In this document: piece by piece, positions 7,507 to 12,238 of the stretch
Position numbering within the stretch: the first letter of the stretch is position 1
Layout: the number at the start of each line of letters is the position of its first letter
Source: JBBDSH01 sp040905045
Lineage (GTDB): Bacteria > Pseudomonadota > Gammaproteobacteria > Eutrophobiales > Eutrophobiaceae
Length of the DNA: 12,238 nt
NCBI GenBank assembly: GCA_040905045.1
Contig: JBBDSH010000012.1
Coordinates: 1-12,238 of the forward strand
Reading direction: 5' to 3'
Notes under the pieces: generated by a model
Told to the model about the DNA's origin: nothing
Databases searched by the model: none
Seen by the model: only the letters and a program-made list of their open reading frames with translations
Program-made: the position numbers and the translations under genes

Positions 7507-8166
7507 TCAATTCTGCGGTAACAGGGAACGCAGCGACGCCTCGAGAAAGTCCAGTAATGCCTCCCTGTCGAAGTTCTGGGAATGGGTCAGATCGCAGATG
7601 AGCATGCCCTCCATCAGTTTCTGGGACAGATCCATGGCCAGTTCCAGGGCCTGCGGATCCTGTTTCCATTCCGGGAACAGTTCCATGGTGGTTTCATAAA
7701 GCGCATTATCAAACGCTTCCTGGGCCGGGCGCAGCACGGCGGCCAGTTCAGTGTCGCTGCGGGCGGCGACGGAGAGTTCGAAAAAGGCGACAAACAGGGG
7801 ATGCATAACGTGGTTCCTGTAGGATTCCGCCGCCATGCGCACGCGGTTGCCGCCCTCCGGCAGATTCTCCACCGCCTTGCGGAATGCCTTGAGCCGTTTC
7901 TGGTGCAGGTATTCCACCGAGGCACGGATGATGTCCATGTGAGAGGAAAAATGGTGCAATGTAGCGCCGCGGGACAGCCCGGCCTTTTCCGCGATCCGGG
8001 TTGTCGTGGTATTGGCATAGCCGTATTCGACGATGCACTGAACCGTCGACTTGAAGATCAATTCGCGGGTGGTGGAGCTCTTGTGGGACTGCCAGCCGTG
8101 ATCCCCCGGCTTTTTCGGCACCCTGGCGGGTTTTGTTTTCTGTTTTGCGGTGTTGCCGTTGGTCAT
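7507..8166 (-). CDS. TetR/AcrR-family transcriptional regulator, 219 aa
   Basis: A basic N-terminal tail (1-34, many Lys/Arg) precedes a TetR DNA-binding domain. STTRELIFKSTVQCIVEYGY forms helix 1, and the helix-turn-helix TTTTRIAEKAGLSRGATLHHF (about 53-73) ends in the typical HHFSSHMDII. The rest is an all-helical ligand-binding domain of normal length. TetR proteins usually repress a nearby operon until a small ligand binds, so the flanking VOC/ABM genes and the divergent quinoprotein are candidate targets. The start is taken at ATG 8166; a TTG at 8169 could also serve. No clear Shine-Dalgarno is seen. A 17-base inverted repeat lies 18-34 bases upstream of the ATG, suggesting autoregulation. 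The gene follows the VOC gene on the same strand by about 60 bases and is probably last in an ABM-VOC-tetR unit. Confidence 0.93.
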   Translation of the reverse strand: MTNGNTAKQKTKPARVPKKPGDHGWQSHKSSTTRELIFKSTVQCIVEYGYANTTTTRIAEKAGLSRGATLHHFSSHMDIIRASVEYLHQKRLKAFRKAVENLPEGGNRVRMAAESYRNHVMHPLFVAFFELSVAARSDTELAAVLRPAQEAFDNALYETTMELFPEWKQDPQALELAMDLSQKLMEGMLICDLTHSQNFDREALLDFLEASLRSLLPQN

Positions 8167-8183
8167 CAAAAAGTATCCGATTG

Positions 8184-8200
8184 CCGGATTGCGGATCCGG
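8184..8200. promoter_or_regulatory. Candidate TetR operator: CCGGAT-N5-ATCCGG
   Basis: A perfect 6-5-6 inverted repeat lies directly upstream of tetR, in the VOC-tetR gap. Further ATCCG/CGGAT half-sites overlap it (8176-8180 and 8192-8196). Position and symmetry suit autorepression by the adjacent TetR protein. Alternatively it could be part of a hairpin in the transcript that attenuates tetR. The role is inferred. Confidence 0.35.
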
Positions 8201-8228
8201 TATATTCAGGCCTGGGCGTCATGGTGTT

Positions 8229-8615
8229 TTATGCTTTGCTGTCCGAAGCTTCGTTGTAGAAATTAAGTTCAAGTTTGATCCCTGCCGGATCGTATAGAAA
8301 TATCTGTGTCAGCCTGGCTGCCGGTATCCGGTTTGTTGTGTAATCAATTCCGTAATGATCAAGCCGCTTGCTTATTAATGAATAGTCTTTACAGGAAAAG
8401 GCGATGTGATCCAGGAACGAAGGTTGTAAAGGCTTGCAGTGACTGTCGCTTTCAGCAAGATGTACAACCGGACGGGAATCGGCGTAGAGCCAGTATCCCC
8501 GCACTGATGTATCGGGTCGGGGGCCTTCCGACAGGCCGATAATGTCGACATAAAATTCCCGGACCTTCTCCAGGAACGGCATCGGGCCGCGGATGTTGAA
8601 GTGTTCCAGTCTCAT
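8229..8615 (-). CDS. VOC-family protein (glyoxalase/dioxygenase-like), 128 aa
   Basis: A compact two-module VOC protein. Metal-ligand candidates are H5 (MRLEHFNIRG), H52 (VVHLAES), H70 (LDHIAFSC) and E116 (YDPAGIKLELNF). The FYVDIIGL segment (21-28) is the typical helix-end motif of the first module. The ligand set and short length are like glyoxalase or fosfomycin-resistance-type members and single-domain dioxygenase-like proteins; the substrate cannot be told. ATG 8615 is preceded on the minus strand by a modest AGG about 5 bases away. It lies 50 bases downstream of the ABM gene and about 60 upstream of tetR on the same strand, consistent with one regulated unit. It is distinct in sequence from the other two VOC proteins in the window. 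Confidence 0.88.
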   Translation of the reverse strand: MRLEHFNIRGPMPFLEKVREFYVDIIGLSEGPRPDTSVRGYWLYADSRPVVHLAESDSHCKPLQPSFLDHIAFSCKDYSLISKRLDHYGIDYTTNRIPAARLTQIFLYDPAGIKLELNFYNEASDSKA

Positions 8616-8665
8616 ACAAGCCTGGTTAATGGCTGCTCACCGGCGTCTTTCTGTTACCGATGCTA

Positions 8666-8956
8666 TCAGGCTATGTAGTCATAGAAATCGATTTCAAACT
8701 CCCCGGCCAGACACTCAAGGATGGGAGGCACAAGCCGCTCGTGAAAATCCGTTGTCTGGTGCTTCTGGAAAGCGTCCTCGTCCTTGAACCGGGCATAGAC
8801 CACATAGGTGTCTTTTTTTTCCCGGTGTCTGAGCACGTCATAGACCAGGGTGTCCGGTTCGTTTTCGTGGGTCAGTCCCGACAACTCGGTTTCCAGCCGT
8901 TCAAGGTCGGATTCCTTGCCTGGTTTGGCAACCAGGGTGGCGATGAAAGCAGTCAT
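8666..8956 (-). CDS. ABM-domain protein, putative quinol monooxygenase, 96 aa
   Basis: The whole protein is one antibiotic-biosynthesis-monooxygenase (ABM) dimeric alpha-beta-barrel domain. An opening strand MTAFIATLVAKPGKESDLER is followed by a helix, YDVLRHREKKDTYVVYARFKD-type strands, the DEDAFQKHQTTDFH segment (H66 and H72) and a final strand EFEIDFYDYIA. Members act without cofactor on quinols or anthrones, or degrade haem, or have unknown roles. The length is standard. The start ATG 8956 has GGAG (complement of 8965-8968) 8 bases upstream. It is first in the minus-strand ABM-VOC-tetR set and divergent from the second quinoprotein, with palindrome copy 3 between them. In a catabolic context it may oxidise or protect against a quinoid intermediate; this is inference. 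Confidence 0.88.
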   Translation of the reverse strand: MTAFIATLVAKPGKESDLERLETELSGLTHENEPDTLVYDVLRHREKKDTYVVYARFKDEDAFQKHQTTDFHERLVPPILECLAGEFEIDFYDYIA

Positions 8957-9004
8957 GGTTTCGGCTCCGCGGTTTTGTAGTACAGGGTTTTGCTAAATAA
9001 GTGT

Positions 9005-9155
9005 TCCGCCTCGGTGTACAACCCGGAGACATAACGCAGACACGCGGTGAATACCTTCCCCGGATCAAGTCCAGGGCAGGCTCTGTAGCTCGAATGCGAC
9101 ATCCCTGTCGCAAACGGTCTGCTTATATGTCCTCGGGTTGTACACCGAAGCGGGA
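9005..9155. repeat. Composite long palindrome, copy 3, between divergent genes
   Basis: The outer arms 9005-9041 and 9117-9155 pair over about 37 bases with a few mismatches; the run CGGTGTACAACCC (9012-9024) is perfect. Inside are the core at 9040-9060 (similar to 578-597 and 7377-7396), the 25-base GGATCAAGTCC module (9058-9082), and a hairpin TGCGAC-ATCCCT-GTCGCA (9095-9112). The hairpin stem differs from the other copies, but its loop is the same as in copy 1. The right arm overlaps the CGGGACAGCTA motif at 9151-9161. It sits between the 5' ends of the ABM gene and the second quinoprotein gene, so it may separate or affect both promoters. Confidence 0.88.
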
Positions 9156-9181
9156 CAGCTACATAGGATAAACATGCTTTC

Positions 9182-9198
9182 CGCCTACATGATAGGCG
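9182..9198. promoter_or_regulatory. Candidate operator: CGCCTA-N5-TAGGCG
   Basis: A perfect 6-5-6 inverted repeat lies about 145 bases upstream of the second quinoprotein ATG. It has the same geometry as the repeat before tetR but a different sequence. It could be a regulator site in the divergent control region. Chance occurrence is possible. Confidence 0.25.
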
Positions 9199-9223
9199 TC
9201 CCACTCCTAAAAAACAAACAATC

Positions 9224-9255
9224 TTGCTTGCTTTTTTATTGCCCGGTGCTAATCT
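9224..9255 (+). promoter_or_regulatory. Weak candidate promoter for the second quinoprotein
   Basis: TTGCTT at 9224-9229 is followed after 20 bases by TAATCT at 9250-9255, which has an extended -10 TG at 9247-9248. The spacing is longer than the ideal 17. It follows a T-rich tract (9232-9238). It would give a leader of roughly 80 bases before ATG 9342. Low certainty. Confidence 0.2.
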
Positions 9256-9341
9256 GGCCGTGGAGTTCGTCCGCGACCGTCAGGGGTCGGATGTGCCTGT
9301 CTATCCATCGATTTTTCGACTTCGAGCAAGGGGGAGGAATA

Positions 9342-11231
9342 ATGCATTATTGCCGCATCTGGATACTGTTCGTGCTGTCCGTTACCGGAGGGCAGGTCAT
9401 TGCCGTTACACCGGATACTCTGGACGGCCTGTTCAGTGACACGCAGGTGGAACGGGGACGGGCTCTGTATGAAGAGCAGTGNNNNNNNNNNNNNNNNNNN
9501 NNNNNNNNNNNNNNNNNNNNNNNNNNNNNNNNNNNNNNNNNNNNNNNNNNNNNNNNNNNNNNNNNNNNNNNNNNNNNNNNNTTGCGCCCCGATAATGCCC
9601 TGATAGAGACCATCCCGGTGGGTACCGCGGAACATCGCAGTCTGGCCCTGAAAAAGGGGGTCCTGTGCCCCGAGGCCGATGTCTGGAATCCGGATAACGC
9701 ACCGGTGGATGCCGGCCCGGGCCAGGCGCAACTGAATGCCGCCGCCGGTGACAGCAACGACTGGCTGCTGCCGTCCCGCGGTTACGACGGCCAGCGATTT
9801 TCACCGCTGGATCAAATCACGCCCGACAATGTCGGCGGTCTGGCCAACACCTGCACTTTTGATACGGGCGACGATGCGTCCTTCCAGACCTCGCCCCTGG
9901 TTCATGACGGGGTGATGTACTTCACCACCTCCACATCCACTATCGCCATTGATGCCGCCGACTGCAGCCGGAAATGGCGTTATGATCGGCCGCTGCGCTG
10001 TACTGAATTGTGGGGACGTTCCCGCGGTCTGGCCTTGAAGGACGGATATGTTGTGCGCGGCACCACCGACGGCTACCTACTGGCGCTGAATGCCGCCACC
10101 GGCAAACCGGTCTGGGAGCGGCGTGTTAATGATACCGAGGTTATGGGCATGGCCGTGCCCATGCCGCCTCTCGTCTTTGAAGACAGGGTGATTGTCGGCG
10201 CGGCTACATCCGAGGCCGGTATCAAGGGCTGGATACAGGGATTCGATCTGCAGACCGGCAAGCGGATCTGGAATTTCAACGTCGTCCCGGATGCCGGTGA
10301 GGAGGCCGCATCCACCTGGGGTGACGAAGAGATTCTTGAACATGGCGGCGGCGGTGTCTGGACCGCGTTTACCCTGGATTCAAACAAAGGTATCGCCTAC
10401 GCCGCCACCGGTAACCCCGGGCCGGCATTGATGCCGGACAAGCGTCCGGGTTCCAATCTTTACACCAATTCCATTGTTGCCCTGGATGCGCGTAGCGGCA
10501 AACTTCTGTGGCACGAACAGATGGTTCCGGAAGATTTTCACGACTGGGATCTGACCCAGAGCAGTCCGTTGCTCCGTCTCGGCGGCCGGGAGCTGGTCAT
10601 GGTCGGCGGCAAGGACGGTTACCTGCGCGCACTGGACAGGAATAGCCGTGAGACGCTTTACAGTGTCGAGATATCGAAGCAGAAAAACGCCGATGTCATG
10701 ACCAGGACCGACAGGGACATTCATTTCTGTCCCGGCAGTTATGGTGGTATGCAGTGGAACGGCCCGGCCTTTAGTCCCGCTACGGGCTATCTGTACGTTC
10801 CTTCTGTCGAGTGGTGCACCTCCATGCGACAAGCGGAAGAGGTTCGTTACGTGCGTGGAAGTTTTTATATGGGCGGCTACTTCAGCATGGACCCGGTGGA
10901 AAAGGCATGGGGCAAGATCACGGCACTGGACGCGGCCAGCGGAAAAGAAGCCTGGCGCTACGACTCCACGCGACCGGTCCTGGCTGCGGTGACACCCACC
11001 GCCTCGGGCCTGTTGTTCGCCGGTGAGATGACCGGTGACTTTATCGTGCTGGACGCGAAGACCGGTAAAAAACTCTACAGTTTCGATACCGGCGCGCCGC
11101 TCAATGCCGGCGTGATTACCTACGCAGTTGACGGACGTCAGTACGTCGCCGTGGCCGCCGGCGCGGCATCCTCCATCTGGCTGGATCGGCCTGCGCAGGC
11201 GAAGATCCGCGTATTTGCATTGCCGGAATAA
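9342..11231 (+). CDS. Secreted PQQ-dependent dehydrogenase, probable quinohaemoprotein (internal sequence missing)
   Basis: A second exported quinoprotein of the alcohol-dehydrogenase type. The signal peptide is residues 1-21 (MHYCRIWILFVLSVTGG..., VIA-VTP). The segment VERGRALYEEQ then stops at a TGN codon (9480-9482) that is most likely the first Cys of a CxxCH haem site; the rest is lost in 100 Ns. After the gap comes a full beta-propeller: DSNDWLLPSRGYDGQRFSPL, many ALDA-SG-LLW blade motifs, TGNPGP with metal-ligand Asn (10413-10415), and HDWD with the probable catalytic Asp (10548-10550). Thr (10554-10556) occupies the +2 position where lanthanide enzymes have Asp, so calcium is expected. 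The adjacent Cys pair of methanol dehydrogenase is not seen (a single Cys in PLRCTELW). The start at ATG 9342 has GGAGG at 9333-9337; the upstream in-frame ATG 9138 lies in the palindrome and is rejected. The substrate is unknown. It is divergent from ABM-VOC-tetR. Confidence 0.87.
   Translation: MHYCRIWILFVLSVTGGQVIAVTPDTLDGLFSDTQVERGRALYEEQXXXXXXXXXXXXXXXXXXXXXXXXXXXXXXXXXXLRPDNALIETIPVGTAEHRSLALKKGVLCPEADVWNPDNAPVDAGPGQAQLNAAAGDSNDWLLPSRGYDGQRFSPLDQITPDNVGGLANTCTFDTGDDASFQTSPLVHDGVMYFTTSTSTIAIDAADCSRKWRYDRPLRCTELWGRSRGLALKDGYVVRGTTDGYLLALNAATGKPVWERRVNDTEVMGMAVPMPPLVFEDRVIVGAATSEAGIKGWIQGFDLQTGKRIWNFNVVPDAGEEAASTWGDEEILEHGGGGVWTAFTLDSNKGIAYAATGNPGPALMPDKRPGSNLYTNSIVALDARSGKLLWHEQMVPEDFHDWDLTQSSPLLRLGGRELVMVGGKDGYLRALDRNSRETLYSVEISKQKNADVMTRTDRDIHFCPGSYGGMQWNGPAFSPATGYLYVPSVEWCTSMRQAEEVRYVRGSFYMGGYFSMDPVEKAWGKITALDAASGKEAWRYDSTRPVLAAVTPTASGLLFAGEMTGDFIVLDAKTGKKLYSFDTGAPLNAGVITYAVDGRQYVAVAAGAASSIWLDRPAQAKIRVFALPE
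9482..9581. other. Assembly gap, 100 N
   Basis: Exactly 100 Ns inside the second quinoprotein gene, directly after the start of a probable haem-binding motif. The true length is unknown. Confidence 0.97.
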
Positions 11232-11259
11232 CTGAATGAAAAAATGAAAATTAGCCATT

Positions 11260-11298
11260 CATGGTGGGTTTCGCAAACAACGCTCAACCCACCCTACG
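11260..11298. repeat. GGTGGGTT palindromic repeat, copy B
   Basis: Exact reverse complement of the 39 bases at 5346-5384. It begins 28 bases after the second quinoprotein stop and could form a hairpin in its 3' untranslated region. Confidence 0.88.
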
Positions 11299-11436
11299 AC
11301 CGCTGGATGGTTTCAACAGCAAACCATCCAGTGCAGCCACAAGTTATAAGTAACAAGTTACAAGTGGTTGTAAGAAAATTGTCACATACAGTATTTATTC
11401 CTCTGTGAACCTCTGTGGCGAAATGAAATTAGTCAT

Positions 11437-11472
11437 CATGGTGGGTTTCGCAAACAACGTTCAACCCACCCT
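11437..11472. repeat. GGTGGGTT palindromic repeat, copy C
   Basis: Same orientation as copy B with a C-to-T change at 11460. The left flank also resembles that of copy B (AAATGAAATTAG versus AAATGAAAATTAG), so the repeated unit is about 50 bases and may be a local duplication. Confidence 0.8.
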
Positions 11473-11601
11473 CGCGCCTGCTTGTTCCAGGGATCGTCAA
11501 GTCCACAACGGGATCATGGATTTTTACCTCTTTGCGGACTTGGCGCGCTTTGCGAGATCGTTGCAGTTTACAGGTTTAATTCTCTCTGTGTTCCTCTGTG
11601 T

Positions 11602-11626
11602 CCCCGGATCAAGTCCGGGGCAGGCT
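11602..11626. repeat. GGATCAAGTCC hairpin module, solitary copy
   Basis: These 25 bases match the module inside palindrome copy 3 (9058-9082, one difference) and copy 1 (596-621, one inserted A). Here it stands alone, without the palindromic arms. It forms a 7-bp stem CCCCGGA/TCCGGGG. It ends 8 bases from the stop of the ligase gene and could help end transcription from either side. Confidence 0.8.
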
Positions 11627-11634
11627 CTCTGTGA

Positions 11635-12238
11635 CTAATCGACTTCCAGCATTTCCCGTAAACGGAATTTCTGGATTTTGGTGGCGGACATGGGCCACTC
11701 GGTAACAAAGCGCACCTTGCGCGGCACCTTGAAGCTGGCGATACGACCGGCGCAATAATCGATGAGTTCCTGCTCCGTGCAACCGGCGCCCGGATAAAGT
11801 TCCACGAAGGCCACCGGCACTTCCTGGAGTCGGGGATGGGGTTCCCCGACCACCTGGGCCAGTTTCACGGCCGGGTGGGTGGCAAGATAGGATTCCAGTT
11901 CCAGGGCCGACAGATTCTCGCCGCCGACGCGCAGCATATCCTTGGTACGGCCGTGGTAGACAATGCGACCGTCCTCGTTGACGGCGCCCAGGTCGCCGCT
12001 GCGGAACCAGCCGTCCTGCATGGCCGCAGCGGTGGCCTCCGGATTCCGGTAATAGCCGTCAAACAGGCAATAACCCCGGATCTGGATCTCACCGACGCCC
12101 TTGCCGGTTACGTCTTCACCGCTGTCCGTATCCACGATGCGAACCTTGATGTCCTTGAGCGGACTGCCGCAGGTGGTAAGACGGGACTCCAGGTCTTCCG
12201 CCGGATCATTATGGGAAATGACGCCGCCGGCCTCGGTG
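11635..12238 (-). CDS. AMP-binding acyl-CoA ligase (ANL superfamily), C-terminal part, gene continues beyond window
   Basis: About 200 residues are visible, open to the window edge. The first visible residues, TEAGGVISHN, are the conserved substrate/ATP motif (T-E). They are followed by GEIQIRG, a YYRNPEATAAA helix and DGWFRSGDLG with the ribose-binding Asp. Then come the hinge motif GRTKDMLRVGGENLSALELE and the C-terminal domain ending WPMSATKIQKFRLREM. The invariant acyl-adenylating Lys is the first K of TKIQK. The usual TGK is TK here, one residue shorter. The enzyme should activate a carboxylic acid to its acyl-CoA in the cytoplasm with ATP. The rest of the adenylation domain is outside the window. 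It converges on the second quinoprotein. The chain-length class is not clear; FadD-like medium-chain or aromatic acids are possible. Confidence 0.93.
   Translation of the reverse strand, partial: TEAGGVISHNDPAEDLESRLTTCGSPLKDIKVRIVDTDSGEDVTGKGVGEIQIRGYCLFDGYYRNPEATAAAMQDGWFRSGDLGAVNEDGRIVYHGRTKDMLRVGGENLSALELESYLATHPAVKLAQVVGEPHPRLQEVPVAFVELYPGAGCTEQELIDYCAGRIASFKVPRKVRFVTEWPMSATKIQKFRLREMLEVD

Larger units (their letters stand above)
11232..11634. other. 403-base intergenic stretch between convergent genes, made of repeats
   Basis: No credible gene is seen. The stretch holds two GGTGGGTT palindromes (11260-11298 and 11437-11472), a CAAGTTATAAGTAACAAGTTACAAG tract (11340-11364), two CTCTGTG-type tandem pieces (11400-11420 and 11584-11600), a CTTTGCG-type piece (about 11530-11560) and a GGATCAAGTCC hairpin (11602-11620). 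A 77-codon open frame here is built from these repeats and is not believed. Confidence 0.8.

Noticed and set aside
7582..8259. Plus-strand open frame of 225 codons over tetR
   Set aside because: The minus strand gives a textbook TetR protein here, and the plus-strand product matches no fold.
9138..9341. Upstream in-frame extension of the second quinoprotein to ATG 9138
   Set aside because: It starts inside palindrome copy 3 and would place about 68 residues before a clear signal peptide; ATG 9342 has a strong GGAGG.
11405..11638. Open frame of 77 codons between the second quinoprotein and the ligase
   Set aside because: It is composed of intergenic repeat pieces and has no Shine-Dalgarno or homology that I can recognise.
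1..12238. tRNA, rRNA or riboswitch
   Set aside because: No cloverleaf with TTCRA arm, rRNA motif or known riboswitch core was seen when reading the intergenic regions.

Overview
The window reads as a stretch of moderately GC-rich bacterial chromosome from a draft or metagenome assembly. It has three N runs (10, 100 and 100 bases), and the two 100-base runs look like placeholder gaps. Gene style (good Shine-Dalgarno sites, two periplasmic PQQ enzymes with Sec signal peptides, a TetR regulator, VOC and ABM small proteins, an epoxide hydrolase, an acyl-CoA ligase) fits a Gram-negative proteobacterium. The dense GGTGGGTT-type, CTCTGTG-type and long-palindrome intergenic repeats lean towards a gammaproteobacterium. 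That placement is inference and no marker gene is present.

Left block (1-5232, all + strand): a VOC-fold protein; a large palindromic repeat; then a tightly packed operon of four genes. These encode a secreted cytochrome c-PQQ dehydrogenase with the domain order of polyvinyl-alcohol dehydrogenase, an epoxide hydrolase, a second VOC protein, and an SDR oxidoreductase. Gene spacings in the operon are 10, 1 and 28 bases.

Middle block (5233-7506): an intergenic repeat, then a secreted CehA/McbA-family PHP metallohydrolase interrupted by a 100-N gap, then a second palindromic repeat. The palindrome lies between this gene and the convergent tetR.

Right block (7507-12238): a minus-strand set ABM monooxygenase > VOC protein > TetR regulator; a third palindromic repeat in the divergent gap; a second secreted PQQ quinoprotein on the + strand whose probable haem domain is hidden by the second 100-N gap; a 403-base intergenic stretch full of repeats; and the C-terminal half of a minus-strand acyl-CoA ligase that runs off the window.

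Taken together this looks like an accessory catabolic region. Two periplasmic quinoproteins could oxidise alcohols. The cytoplasmic epoxide hydrolase, SDR, VOC and ABM enzymes could open, oxidise or rearrange the product. The ligase could feed the resulting acid into CoA metabolism, with TetR as a candidate local regulator. The substrate cannot be named from sequence alone. The most unusual non-coding signal is a family of long composite palindromes. Their outer arms differ in every copy, while an inner core and a small hairpin loop are conserved, with compensating stem changes.
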